Assembly: GCA_030159075.1 (NCBI GenBank)
Contig: BROG01000258.1
Span: 186,001 to 250,000, forward strand
Length of the DNA stretch: 64,000 bases
Source: Atrina japonica
Lineage: Eukaryota > Mollusca > Bivalvia > Pterioida > Pinnidae
Direction: 5' to 3'
In this document: positions 22,905 to 36,700 of the stretch, in pieces
Layout: each line of letters opens with the position of its first letter
Position numbering within the stretch: the first letter of the stretch is position 1
The notes under the pieces: generated by a model
Database searches by the model: none
What the model saw: only the letters and a program-made list of their open reading frames with translations
Told to the model about the DNA's origin: nothing
Position numbers and translations under genes: made by a program

Positions 22905-23800
22905 GTTTTGTTTAGAGTCTCTGGTTTAATCTGACAGGATTTTTAAAAAACCTAACCTTCCTTTAAAATAGCATTTCGGCTTTCCCATCGTAAATTTTCC
23001 ACATTTAAGTAGTAATATCCCTCAGTCACCTGCATATGGAGTTTATATTTCACAAATGATCCGATATGCCAGGATGTGCACAACATATGAAGATTTCATA
23101 TACAGAGGTAAACTACTCACTGACAAATTATTGACACAGGGATATCGAAAACCGCGTTTAATGTCAACGTTCCGCAAATTTTATGGTCGGTATAATAATC
23201 TTGTTTGCGACTACTCTATTTCACTAAGTGAAATGTTGAGTTGCCTTTTCGTTGGCGGTTGTTGAGACGTCTGTACCAATTGTGACGAGGATACTCCTCA
23301 CGTGTTTCATTGGACTTGACTGTGGACTCACGGCGGGTGTGACCGGTCGACAGGGGATGCTTACTCCTCCATGGCACCTGATCCCACCTCTTGGTTTCCA
23401 GAGGTCCGTGTTTGTCCATTTTTACCGGATTTGTATCTATGTCCTGGACATCCTATTGATTTATACTTTGGTATCTGAGATTTTTATATGTAGAAGTGTC
23501 ATTGTATAATCCAGCAGGATTTTAACATTAACATTCTTCAAAATAGTTGGGGAAGAGAGTCTGCAGTATAAATCAGGAGCATTTAAAACCTGACTTTCCT
23601 TTGACATAGTGAGTATAAGAGTCTCTGGTATGATCTAGCAAAACTTTAAACTCAGCATTCTTTGCATTAGTGGGTGGAAAGAGTCTGCAGTATAATCCAG
23701 CAGGATTTTTAACCTCACTTTTGAAATTTAAACTTGACATTTTTTTAAATAGTGGGGAAACGACTCTCCATTAAAATCCAGCAAGATCTTAAACCTGACT
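22905..23800. repeat. Degenerate tandem repeat (about 85 bp) hosting a retroelement insertion
   Basis: Units of the form GAGTCTSTGGTWTAATC, AGCAGGATTTTAA, CCTGACTTTCCTTT and ATAGTGGGGAA recur at 22912-22970 and then four more times at 23490-23800. The Penelope-like fragment at 22977-23490 sits inside one unit. Confidence 0.55.
22977..23490 (+). mobile_element. 5'-truncated Penelope-like element (RT C-terminus plus 3' tail)
   Basis: Nearly identical to 7338-7858. It begins inside the RT at GGCTTTCCCATCGTAAATTT, keeps the RT C-terminal frame (stop at 23265) and extends through the same 3' tail to GGTATCTGAGATTTTTATA. The 5' truncation with an intact 3' end is the usual product of target-primed reverse transcription. 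A few substitutions and a 2-base deletion separate it from the longer copy. Confidence 0.85.
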
Positions 23801-26800
23801 TGAAATACCATAGAAGTGGAAATTTGAGTGAAACACATTGATAGCGTTTTGTCCTAAAAATTATGGTATATAACTTTAGCAAAAAGTAATTTTAGCAATT
23901 TTATGGTTAAAAGAAGATAACACTTACCTACAATGAGGAATGAGTTGTAAGTGATATTTAATTTTAGCTATTTCATCAACCTCCCTAATAATGTTGGAAT
24001 CGAATCCTTGCAAAACTTTTTGCTCATAAATATGGTAGTAAGGAATACCCGTATTCCTGGATCATTATAGATTACAAAGATGAATGCATCTCTGTCTAAA
24101 GTATACATGTATTATGAAGATGGGATGACTTGCTCTGAACTAAATGCAATAATTACTGCAGTTACAAAACTCATAATAATAAATCTTAATGTATGAAAGT
24201 TAGTATAATTCATGTTAAGAGAAGTACTATGCAGATCATTTAAATCATTATATAATAAAAATATCACATCTAAGAAATCTCAACCGTTGGATTAATATAT
24301 ATGTAAATACATGTAGTGTAATATGGCACAATAAAAATAATAATAAGCCAGACAAGAAATCATCCTCAAGATAATCCACCCCGCCAAGTTTTGTGAATAG
24401 GACAATATGTCTGTCAGTGAAGTAATTCTGAAGCCAATTCATTTCAATGGATAGTTGTATGTCATTTCAATACCAAACCATATGCCGGCATCATAGTAAT
24501 TACCTAGTTGATAAGTACATGTATATCTTGATAAGTTATTTTACAATCAAACAGGCGATGTGCATGAGTCAGCTCAAACACAGGTATGAGTCAGCCAATT
24601 CTCTTAGGATGATTTGTGATGGGTATGAGATAACCATAACGCATAAGTTGAACTTATTCATCTGAGGTTGTCTTGAATTTTATGGAACACGGTCATATGT
24701 ATTGTTGTTACAAGTGAAAATCATTTTTTGATCTTCAAACTGAAATTACTAGAAAACAAAGAATCACTTTGAAGCATAATTAATGGGAAAATAATAACTT
24801 GATATAAGCATTTTGCAAAACACATGAACATTTAAAACAAAATTAACACCCTAGCTAAGCGTAAACCGCCAGTCTTGGGCTTTAATGATTTGCTCTATCT
24901 GTTGTAGAAGACAAGTCCATTATAACTTGTGGGGTGGAAAAGGTAATTGTATGCAGCTACCACTGTCTGTAAAGTACCATAGAATTATACCTATGTTAAA
25001 AAATGATGTGGATGCAATAATGATTCATGACTGTATTTAACCTACTGGTACAAAGGACTGGAGTTTTTATTGTTAAACATATCAAAGGCGGTCTTTCACC
25101 ATGTTCACAGATTGTCATGTTATGGTAAAAAATTAAATTTTGCATTAATTTTAAGTTTTTGTTATCACTTAAAAATGAACATATACCTAACTAGATCAAC
25201 TTAAAGTACCATAGATAACCAAAAAAAAAAAGCCTGAAAATCAGCATGGGTTTATATCTATTGGTATCTTGGACGTCATCGCTATTTTTTTCATCTCTGA
25301 TGTGTCTAAATTGTGGATGCTAGTTTTTACAACTAGCCGTAACAGTCAGGAGAACAGGGGCCCATTCATCTGATTAGTCTTATTTAAGTCTTATAGTTGG
25401 CTGTAGGACCACACTTATGAATTACAGAAACAAAGTATCATGACCTGCAACCAAAGTAGATGTCTCTATGTCTACCCAGGGGGGGCAATGAATAGGCCTA
25501 AGTTATTTTTTTAAACTTTATGGCCATTTAAAAATGTATCATACACATGTATAAGCATTTGTAAACTAACAAAATCTGAATATGTGCACATACATTGTAA
25601 GACCTAAGTATGTGTAAGGTTGATAATACAGTCCTAAATTTTGTTTTTATGGCCAATCAACTCGTAACTTACATTTCAGGACTTGCACTTTTTCATAAAA
25701 TGGGTCTTAGGAGATTTTATTGTACTGATATTAACTTGACTTTGACACTCCCCCCCCCCCTGCTGCCACTAATAAATAATAACCATTAGTTACCCATAAG
25801 TTTTATATCTTGCATGTTAATTATTGTAAGACCATGTATTAAATTTGAAGTCAGTTTTCCCAAAACAATGAGAACAAGATGTATTCTTGAAATACAAATG
25901 TCCCCGGTACCAACAAATTTTTTGGAATGTCTTACATTTTGACCCCACCCCACCCCCAGGGTATATGATGTCAGTGAAGCGTGAGCAACCCTTAGATGAA
26001 CTTACAGTCATCTGGTTACTGTATCACAATCCACACTTAAAATATTGCACTTTATATGTAATCGGACTGGAATTACACAAACAGACAGATGGACGATCCA
26101 AACACTAGATGCCCCCGGCAGATCTTTCATTCTGGGGGCATACAAATTTTCAATGTCTGACACATCGAACAATTTTCAAAATTTTTTGTTTAACCTATGC
26201 AATTAAAAGGAATATTTAAGATATAAGAGATAGGAAATGGTTTTGTGTTTTGAATTTTTATGCAATACTGTAGATTACTTTTTTTTTGTGTATACCCCAT
26301 TTCGCAATTTCATCTTCCTTTGTTTCACGAATATCTGAATTCACGTTTATAAATTAGAAAAACATTTAAATTCACCACCTTTACAAAGGTAATGTGTCGA
26401 TTGTATTACCAGTGAAATTGCGAGTTTCTTTAGTCAGAGTTATGTCCCTTTGACGTTTGCATTGTTTTATTTTTCATTGAATATTTTACGATATGCCTAA
26501 GACTGATATATAGATAGGTGATTCTAATGTCATTGTCTGTGAGGACAATAATTAACTTTGTTTCTTTTCTAAAAAGTCCTCGGGTTGCAAGATCTACTTG
26601 TAAAGCCATTATGCAAGTCAATAACAAACACACAGGTATGTGCATTGACTATCACTGCATAATGACCTTACGATTAGATCTACAATTTGGCATGGACTCT
26701 GCAGAAAAAAAAACCAAAGTAAATCATTGTCCTCACAGACAGTGATACCAGCGAAATATCATTGAATTAACAAAAACATTTTGTGACATCGCAAGAAACT

Positions 26801-26902
26801 AAAACAAAGACCTGAATGGATAACAGAATAAGGGAAGCCTAATGGATGATTAAAACAGGTTTGCTGTAGATGCAACATACATGCCTGTATACATCTTATT
26901 CA
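23801..26902. other. Non-coding DNA, no gene seen
   Basis: No convincing coding sequence. CTGTCTGTGAGGACAATRATT-like segments at 26533-26553 and, inverted, at 26724-26745 form a possible small inverted-repeat element of about 210 bp. A poly-C run lies at 25750-25760. Confidence 0.4.
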
Positions 26903-26914
26903 CGAAAATTAGGT

Positions 26915-27230
26915 TTGTTTGTTTGTTTATTGTTGTTTAACGTCCCACTCAAGAATCTTTCACTCATATGGAGACGTCACTAATGCCGGTGAAGGGCTTC
27001 AAATTTTGGCCTATGCTCGACACCTATGGCCATTGAGCAGTGAGGGTTCTTTAACGTGCAGACACTCACTGTGACACGGGACCCTCGGTTTTTACTGTCT
27101 CAGTCCGAAGGACAGGAGCGTATCCGGGTTGGTAACCATTTCACATACTTCCCTGCCCAATCCGAGGATCGAACCCGGGTCGCATTGGTGAAAAGCGAGT
27201 GCGCTAACCACTGCGCTACCCGGACACCCT
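26915..27230 (-). mobile_element. tRNA-headed SINE with 12-bp target duplication
   Basis: On the minus strand the head (27230 to about 27150) contains an A-box-like TAGCGCAGTGGTTAGCGC and a B box GGGTTCGATCC. Then come a body with GACTGAGACAGTAAAAACCG and CACGTTAAAGAACCC and a tail of (AAAC)n at 26915-26935. Direct repeats CGAAAATTAGGT at 26903-26914 and 27231-27242 are the target-site duplication. The body core is shared by the copies near 34930, 56935, 59150 and 59590. It resembles widespread mollusc SINEs such as the V-SINE/RUDI group, from memory only. Confidence 0.88.
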
Positions 27231-27512
27231 CGAAAATTAGGTAATAAGTGTGTATAAAATAACGCAATTTAATTGAATTTGCGTTTGAGGTGTCTCAGAG
27301 AATAACATGAAATTAAATTTCACGCAAAATAAAAGTAATCTACAGTAAACAGGAATATGCAATTATCAGGTATGCAAATAAGTGGAATTAACTGACTATA
27401 TCGGTTTTGGTATTATAAAGGTAACTCAAAACTTGGAAATATTGTAGGATTGCTGCATGGTTACAAATTTACATCTAGATAATCATATGTTATGGATATC
27501 AAAACATTGAAT

Positions 27513-27719
27513 TCAGCCTTCAATGTTTAACTCATCTAGAAGGTCATCAATCATCTTCAGTTTCTCACTTGCCTCGTCGATTTCACTTAGTGTTTGCATA
27601 AAATTTGTGATATGAAATCGAATGTCATCAATTACACCAATTGAATCTGTTTCCTGTCGTTCCTTGATGTTACTTGCATCTGATCGGACTACTTCTTTAA
27701 ACTCTGGAAGTTCTAAAAC
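27513..27719 (-). CDS. ABTB1: ABTB1 last exon (C-terminus and stop)
   Basis: The acceptor TTTCTTAG precedes VLELPEFKEVV. The exon contains the conserved core RQETDSIGVIDDIRFHI and ends DELNIEG plus TGA. It is 207 bp and starts in phase 0. The conserved QETDSI-DDIRFH stretch is characteristic of ABTB1. Confidence 0.95.
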   Translation of the reverse strand, partial: VLELPEFKEVVRSDASNIKERQETDSIGVIDDIRFHITNFMQTLSEIDEASEKLKMIDDLLDELNIEG

Positions 27720-30700
27720 CTAAGAAAAAAATATTTTGGATTGTTATTTTATATTACATGTATTTTAATGAATGGAAAATCCTATAATCTGAATAAAGAT
27801 GCTTAGTATATATTCAAATCGTAAATGTTTTTCTTTTAGTTAGAAATATCAAATTCTAAACAGCTGGACTCTGTTTCACTAAGTGAAAAGTTGAGTTGCC
27901 TTTTCGTTGGCGGTTGTTGAGACGCCTGTACCAACTGTGACAATAGTGTCAAAAGTCTCATAATAGAATACCGTTTTACCATTAATCTATGATGTCATGG
28001 GACATCCCATTTGATAAAAATAGAATAACATACAATCAAGTGACATGTATGTCTTATTGTTTTCTGTTGCACATAAAATAAGATAGAAATAGCAGATATA
28101 GTAGAACCTAGCTTAATCTAGAAAGACCACCATTTCTGCCATGGAGATGTGGTCTCTCATTTCAGTCAGTCTTTAATGACAGAAGGTCTTTCATGACAGG
28201 TGCCTTTCATGACAGGTGCCTTTCATGACAGGTGGCCTTTAATGACAGTAGTTTCACAACATGGTTCTACTGTATCATAGGCATGGGCTTTTTGTACTGT
28301 AACCCAATTTAAAGATAATTATTTCAGAGTTATCTTTCTTGCACCTATCTATGCTATAGCATGAAGCAATTTCGAGAGTATATCAAATAAAAATATAATA
28401 AAATATGAAAGCATTGAACAATCAGCATGTAATATATTTCATCCACTTATTAAAATGATTTACAATTGGTGATTTTCCTATGCCATTCTAGGGTTTGTTC
28501 CAATGCAAAAATGTCTTGTATTTTCCTCAAAAATATGCAAAAATTCCAAATATGGAATTTCAAAATAAAGAACAAATTATTTTCAAACAAATGGCTCAAA
28601 TTTAGTGTTTTTTGCAATATCTACTGAGGTAAATATCCTCAAAATTGATTTCTTTGATCATCCATTACTCAGGGATCTCCATGGATGTATATTTAATGAT
28701 GGAGCAACTTTTATGATTGCATTTGAATATATTTATTTATTTATGCTCTGACATCTATTGAAAAAAATGAATTTGATCTATTTCTTCATTGAAAATATTA
28801 CAGTTGATATAATGAATGTATAATATTATATTAATTAAATACAAAGTATAAAAAATTTATAATTTTATTGATAAAATCATTACACTTCACTTAATCACTA
28901 TATGATTAAAATATGTATGTAGATTAGCTGAGGGTAAAAGAGCATTTTTGTACTGATGATGACAAAGACCTTTACACCATGCACACTGACATTTATTTAG
29001 AAGTCAGTCAATTTTATGCATATTTATCTTTCAGTGAAAAAAATATCAATTAAAAATTTTTTTAAACATAATAATAAAATGCAAATAAAATTCATGGACT
29101 TTTCTTTTTAAATTTGTGTACAGATGAATAATTTCAATAAATCTTTACATCTTTCATTGAATGGGTTTGGTGTTGGTCTGTTCATTTAAGTTGTTGGAAA
29201 TGAAATATGGCTGAACGCACATTGCCGTCTGGTTGTGGTTAATAATTTTCAGTGGTAAATTATTGAATATACTGTTAATATTGTTTGTTTTTCTTCTGTC
29301 TATTACCGCATTAATACCAAAAATTCATGTTTGGTGATACATTTGTTTATGTTAGACATCGTCGCTGTCCATGGCACTGTACATAAACATTGGCATTCCC
29401 TAACAGAAATGAAATGTTTGCTGCAATATTGCCGCTATATTGCAGCACTATTGCAGCAAACAAATCTGTTTGCAAGAAATGTTTGCAGCAGGAATGTTGC
29501 AGGTTGTTGCAGCTAGCTGCAAACAAAATTTTGTTTTCAGGAAAATTGCAGCAATATTGCAGGAAAACAATTGTTTGCAAGATTGTTTGCAAGAAACTTT
29601 TCTTTACCCAAAATCCAACATGATTGTTTGCAAGAAACTTTTCTTTACCCAAAATCCAACACGATTGTTTGCAAGAATGTTGCAAGGAAAGTTTCTTTTA
29701 AATATTTTAAATTGTTGTTTGCAAGAACGTTGCAAGAAACAGTTATTGTACAAAAATCCAACAGGACTGTTTGCAAGAAATTTTTCTTCGAAATATCTGA
29801 AAATATTGTTTTTAAATTAACAAATTATTGATTTTATATATTTCTAATTAATTTGTTTCCATGTTTTTATATTACACGCTGAAATAAACCCCCACAATTA
29901 ACAAATATAATTTTACATTAATATACAGAAAATAAAATTAAATATCTCGAAAAGCATTTTAGTATAAATAAATACAGTTGTCAGTAATTCACACTAATTG
30001 TATTTCAATTTTAACCAAACTGCTCTCAAATCCCCCTACATGTAAATATCTCCGATTATATGACATGTGATCTTTTTGGATCCTACATTCTTGTTGCAAA
30101 CAAATACAGCCAGAATCCTCAAACAGGGATGCTTTAAAAATGAAAATAAAATATAGCATTTCAAATCTAAAATTTATCTTTTTCATTTTAAAAATGACCT
30201 ACACATTGTAGATTTATATAAACATGTGTCTTAATTGATTTTTGGTGAAGTTTACTAATGCATAATTCATTCAATTAATCCTCTTATTTATGGTTATCCT
30301 TAGAGGTGCCCCATGTTTTCAGCATCAGGCCAGCTTGAACAGTGAAGTATCATATAGCGTCTGTGATCAGTTTGAAAGTTGCTATTCTGCCATGTACTGT
30401 TAATACAATTACAAGTGCTCGTGTGATTTTTGCATTTTATACTGATGAAGACTACTACTTAGTGATTTATCAAAACATGATGATAAACTTACATCAAATG
30501 ACTTTAACGTGAGAGGTACCATACAAAGAAGAATACATTAGAGTATCAGAATCAATGGTAAGTTTAAACACATTTAATTGACACAATCAGTTTTGTGATT
30601 CATAATGGTCATAACCTACCTACTGTGACACCTTAACTGAGAGGTCAGTCTCTAGTTAATACTCCTAAGCTTTAATGTGAAACACATGTTGGGATTCAAA

Positions 30701-33700
30701 GTCGATCTATTGCACTGTTACATATTTTGATTGTTTTCCCATATGGCTCTATAAAGTTTATATCATGATTTTTTGCAGCAATGGCCATTACAAGAAAAAT
30801 AAATACAATATTATTATGATCTCTAGTTAATATGTAAATGTAGATTTAATGCAACCATGTCTTAAATTGTGTCTGTTTTTATCTGATTAAACTCTGTGGA
30901 CCCCATTTTCCTTTACTTTTGGATCAATATTGTTTTCTGAGTATTTAAATTTGATTTGTATCTACAAAGGCATGCGTCTTTACATTTTGTGAAAGTAAAA
31001 CCTATACATTTGGTGTGTACATTTGTGTCATATATTTACAGATAAACTGACCAGCTACTTGACATTGACTATTTGGTGTGTCATATATTTACAGATAAAC
31101 TGACCAGCTACTTGACATTGAAGCCTACATTTGGTGAGTACATTTGTGTCATATATTTACAGATAACCTGACCAGCTACTTGACATTGAAGCCTACATTT
31201 GGTGAGTACATTTGTGTCATATATTTACAGATAAACTGACCAGCTACTTGACATTGAAGCCTACATTTGGTGAGTACATTTGTGTCATATATTTACAGAT
31301 AACCTGACCAGCTACTTGACATTGAAGCCTACATTTGGTGAGTACATTTGTGTCATATATTTACAGATAACCTGACCAGCTACTTGACATTGAAGCCTAC
31401 ATTTGGTGAGTACATTTGTGTCATATACAGATTACAGACTTGACATTGACCTACATTTGACCACATTTGTGTACATTGACATAAATGAAGCTACTTGACA
31501 TACATTTGGTGAGTACATTTGTGTCATATATTTACAGATTTGACCAGCTATTGACATTGAAGCCTACATTTGGTGAGTACATTTGTGTCATATATTTACA
31601 GATAACCTGACCAGCTACTTGACATTGAAGCCTACATTTGGTGAGTACATTTGTGTCATTATACATTTACAGATAATTGTGTCATATATTTACAGATAAA
31701 CTGACCAGCTACTTGACATTGAAGCCTACATTTGGTGAGTACATTTGTGTCATATATTTACAGATAAATTGACCAGCTACTTGACATTGAAGCCTACATT
31801 TGGTGAGTACATTTGTGTCATATATTTACAGATAAATTGACCAGCTACTTGACATTGAAGCCTACATTTGGTGAGTACATTTGAATATTTACAGATAAAT
31901 TGACCAGTTATTTGACATTGAAGCCTACATTTGGTGAGTACATTTGTGTCATATATTTACAGATAAATTGACCAGGTACTTGACATTGAAGCCTACATTT
32001 GGTGAGTACATTTGTGTCATATATTTACAGATAACCTGACCAGCTATTGAATTGAAGCCTACATTTGGTGAGTACATTTGTGTCATATATTTACAGATAA
32101 ATTGACCAGCTACTTGACATTGAAGCCTACATTTGGTGAGTACATTTGTGTCATATATTTACAGATAAACTGACCAGCTACTTGACATTGAAGCCTACAT
32201 TTGGTGAGTACATTTGTGTCATATATTTACAGATAAATTGACCAGTTATTTGACACTGAAGTACAATACTTAAAATAAAATATTTATACTTCAGCATTCC
32301 TAATTACTGAAAGACTTATGATCATCATTACTATAGCTAGAGAATTGTCAATTGAGAAGAGATTCCCATTTCCAATATCAGAGACTGGTTTAAAACCAAA
32401 TGATATGAATCCCAGATTTAACTAGGGAATATAAAATATCATATTAAATAAATAAATTATATATTAACTTATTTATTAGAGTAATGAAATGGCAAATGTT
32501 AAAATGTTCATTATAATTTTATTTAGAAATATATATAACTATAAACTTCACATGAAAATTTATTGATGTATACTGTTAGTCAGTATAAAATTTAAAACAA
32601 CTTCTAAAATTGTATAATTGTACAATCATTTTGATTTTATTATGTAATACATATTTATTACCTGTTGCAGACTACATGTGTGTAAAAAAAGGAATTGCCA
32701 ACAAAGACAGAACAGAACAGAGGAGTTAATAAATGTGTAACATATGAAAATTCGACGAGAATTCTACTAAGAATACAACAGGGATTCTAGTTGTTATTTG
32801 GCTGGATTCCTTTCTATAGTAGGGATCCAGGTATGGGTGGACACAAATCAAAGTAATTACCATATTGGGCTTGATTTCTGTTCATTCTACAGAGGAATGT
32901 TTGCAAGAAAACTTATTTGCATACGAAAAATGAACATTTGCGGCAATATTGCTGCAAATATTTGAAGTTATCAGTTTTCTTGCAAACTAATTTGCATACT
33001 TTTTATATTGCCCCCATTTCATTCAACACCTTGCTTAACGCCACAATTTTTTAGTCAAATTTTTCCTGTAATTTCATTTGTGGTTTCCCTCAAGACCTCA
33101 TCCTAATGCCAAACTCCTTTATGATGCCAAATTTTGGCTAAAGATTATATATATATATATACAATGAGTGGAAACTCTGGATATGTCAAAGTTGAATGAC
33201 AGTTCCTGATAGAAATATGGATGTTAATTAAAAATTTCAGTTATCTGAAATTCTGGATATCTCGAAATTATAGCGATGGTTCCATGAATTAAGAAATAAC
33301 GAAATTCTACTGTATACATATATATGTATTTAGTGTATATCATGAGCTTACCTTATGCAGATTACTAGCCATGAATTCTGCACATTGATCTTCAAGTTTG
33401 GCAAGATCAAAAAGTCTGGCAGTATTAAGTATCTGGATGACATTATCTACATATATGTATTTACTTATACATCCGGCACACAGTCTCTTCAGACCTGGCA
33501 GCATGTACTGATCAGCTATACATAGAACATCATAGACTGTGTCCTTAGTCAGCTGTCAAATATATAAAACAATTCTATTTCAGTATTACTTCTGATCATG
33601 GGAAAGTGAGACTGCCATGTATAGGGCTGTGTGTGTGTCAGTGAGTGTGTGTGGTGTCTGCATGTGTGTGTGGGTGTGCCATGTATATGTGTTTGTATTT

Positions 33701-36700
33701 TTTGAGATACTAAATTATCTGTATTACATTTTCGCAGTACTGACACTCACAAACAACATGATTCAGTCTAGATTTACTTGTACATGTGTAACAGAGGCAA
33801 ATGCTACCTTTGCTTGGAATTGAACCTAGGACCTCTGGTTTACAAGTCCGGTGCTTTACTGACTGAACTAAAGGGGAAATCTCGCTAAATCAAGACAGTC
33901 CTCCTGACTCTCTTAGGCAAGCCATAAAAATATGTTAGTTTCCCTATCCCAACTCTAGCCTGAATTGTTTGGGTAGGCAAGTAGGTAAATAATTTTTTTC
34001 CCTTCACAAGCTTGATTTTGTATGACAAACTGATACAAAGTAAAATTGGAGAAGTACCAATCAATAATCAAAACTCAACAGTATCTTTTCAAGTGTGACA
34101 TAATTTGTGTTCAATTTGATTGATTTATGCTGTCCTATTTAGTGGTACCTCAAATTGGGAAAATAAACAAAGTGTATTATTGTCTGATGTCTTTGTACAT
34201 GAAAGTTTTAAAGATATTATTTGATGTTCAAATGGATTTTAAGGCATTTCGCCAAGTGTTGTCAGTGCTAAGCTTTCTTAGCTTATTATAAACAATGGTT
34301 TTGGACAGTTTGTCATCAACTGTTACCTCAACTAAGCAGATATTTTTAACCTCTGATGACAAAAAAGAAGTAGATTCACACCTCTAAAGTGGTGCATCTC
34401 ACCACTAGGTCAACCTGTGTATCTCACCACTAGGTCAACCTGTGTATCTCACCACTAGGTCAACCTGTGTATCTCACCACTAGGTCAACCTATGCATCTC
34501 ACCACTAGGTCAACCTGTGTATCTCACCACTAGGTCAACCTATGTATCTCACCACTAGGTCAAGCTGTACAGCTCATCACTAGGTCAACCTGTGCATCTC
34601 ACCACTAGGTCAACCTGTGTATCTCACCACTAGGTCAACCTGTGTATCTCACCACTAGGTCAACCTGTGTATCTCACCACTAGGTCAACCTGTGCATCTC
34701 ACCACTAAGTCAAGCTGTACTGCTCATCACTAGATCAACCTGTGCATCTCACCACTAGGTCAACCTGTGTATCTCACCACTAGGTCAATCTGTGTATCTC
34801 ACCACTAGGTCAACCTGTGTATCTCACCACTAGGTCAACCTGTGCATCTCACCACTAAGTCAAGCTGTACTGCTCATCACTAGATCAACCTATGCAGCTC
34901 AGCACTTTGGAGTTTTCAAAAGAATATGACTAGTCTGGGTCCTTTTGGATGAGACATAAAACTGAGGTCCATGTCTTGATGGGTGTGACATGTTAAAAAG
35001 AACTCTCACTGCATTTGTGTCAGTTCATAGCACAGGTCAAAATTTGTAATCTCAATACAAATTTTAATTTCTTGACGGAATGTAAAACAAAATGAAAAAA
35101 AACCAAACAAAATTAGTTAATTTGCAGGAGAACATATTCAAATTCTTGAAATGCAATTCACTATTTTGTCATAAAAAAGTAGACTTTATTTGGTTTAAAA
35201 TGTAATACTGTAATACATAACTACAGGTATGTAAAAATACTCATTATCTGTTGGTAGTAACTTACCTCACAGGTATTCTGGTAGATGTAATACATTACTT
35301 TGCTAAATATTTCTGCTGAGACTTCATTTAGAGTAATCACACAAATATTGTCATTGGATAACCTGGTTTCTCCAAAGTGATTCATTAAAAGAGCCTTGAA
35401 ATAATCACTTCTACCACAGAAAAACACCTGGAAAACAAAAACATATCTTGTTAGAATTTGTGTCAATGTCAAGTGACATAAAGAGAGACCGCCCCATCTG
35501 TCACTGAAAGGTGGTCTCTGAAGACAGGCGGTCTCTCACAAGAGGTTTATTCAAACGCTAAAGGATTATTTAACCAAGTGTTTTTCAGAATATGGTCCAA
35601 GAGGACAGGTGAACATTGACGAGAGTGGTCTTTGATGACAGTGGTCTTTGACAAGAGTGGACTTTGACAAGAGTGGACTTCGACGAGAGTGGTCTTTGAT
35701 GAGAGTGGTCTTTGACAAGAGTGGACTTTGACAAGAGTGGTCTTTGCTGAGAGTGGACTTTGACCAGAGTGGACTTTGACGCGAGTGGCCTTTGATGCGA
35801 GTGGTCTTTGATGAGAGTGGTTTTTGAAGAGAGTGGACTTTGACAAGAGTGGACTTTGACAAGAGTGGTCTTTGCTGAGAGTGGACTTGCCTTTGACGCG
35901 AGTGGCCTTTGACGAGTGGTCTTTGACCAGAGTGGACTTTGACGCGAGTGGCCTTTGACGAGAGTGATCTTTGCTGAGAGTGGACTTTGGCCATAGTGGA
36001 CTTTGACCAGAGTGGACTTTGACGCGAGTGGCCTTTGACGAGAGTGGACTTTGACGAGAGTGGCCTTTGAAGAGAGTGGTCTTTGACCAGAGTGGACTTT
36101 GACCAGAGTGTTCTTTGCCAAGAGTGGACTTTGACCAGAGTGGACTTTGACCGGAGCAGACTTTGACGAGAGTGGTCTTTGACCAGAGTGGACTTTGACT
36201 AGAGTGGTCTTTCAAGACAGTGTGATCAAGAATAGTAATTAATTTTTTTAACCTGTAAAAAATATTTGCTAAATGACAAAAACTTTATATTTTAATTGGA
36301 AACAGGGACCAAGATCCAACTAAAGGAATTTCCTGATTACATGACATTGCAGATTGTCTCCCCATGTATATATGATAATTATATGACCTACATATTTCAT
36401 AAGTGTCATCAAAATCTTTTGAACACAAGGGCAATGAACATATTTTATCCAAGTCACATTTCAAAGCACATGGAGCAGACTTTTAATACTGAATCCTTAA
36501 ACCTGATAACAAAACTAAAACACATGTCTGTGTATCATGTTTGGTAATTGCTATCATCAACATCAAATCCTCTTTATAAGCATCAGCAGAAAATAGCTAA
36601 AGCATGAAGCAAAAGCATGAATGAACAAACTGACACATGGATAAATTGCATGATGGACATAGACAAAACCTATAGTGCCCCCCACCCTCCTCCTCATATC

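Noticed and set aside
33770..33890. Functional tRNA-Thr gene
   Set aside because: A and B boxes and an anticodon arm are present, but the acceptor stem does not pair; better read as a SINE head.
35547..36215. Minus-strand Ser/Lys/His/Gln repeat proteins
   Set aside because: Products of the 18-bp unit inside a MITE; open in all three frames.
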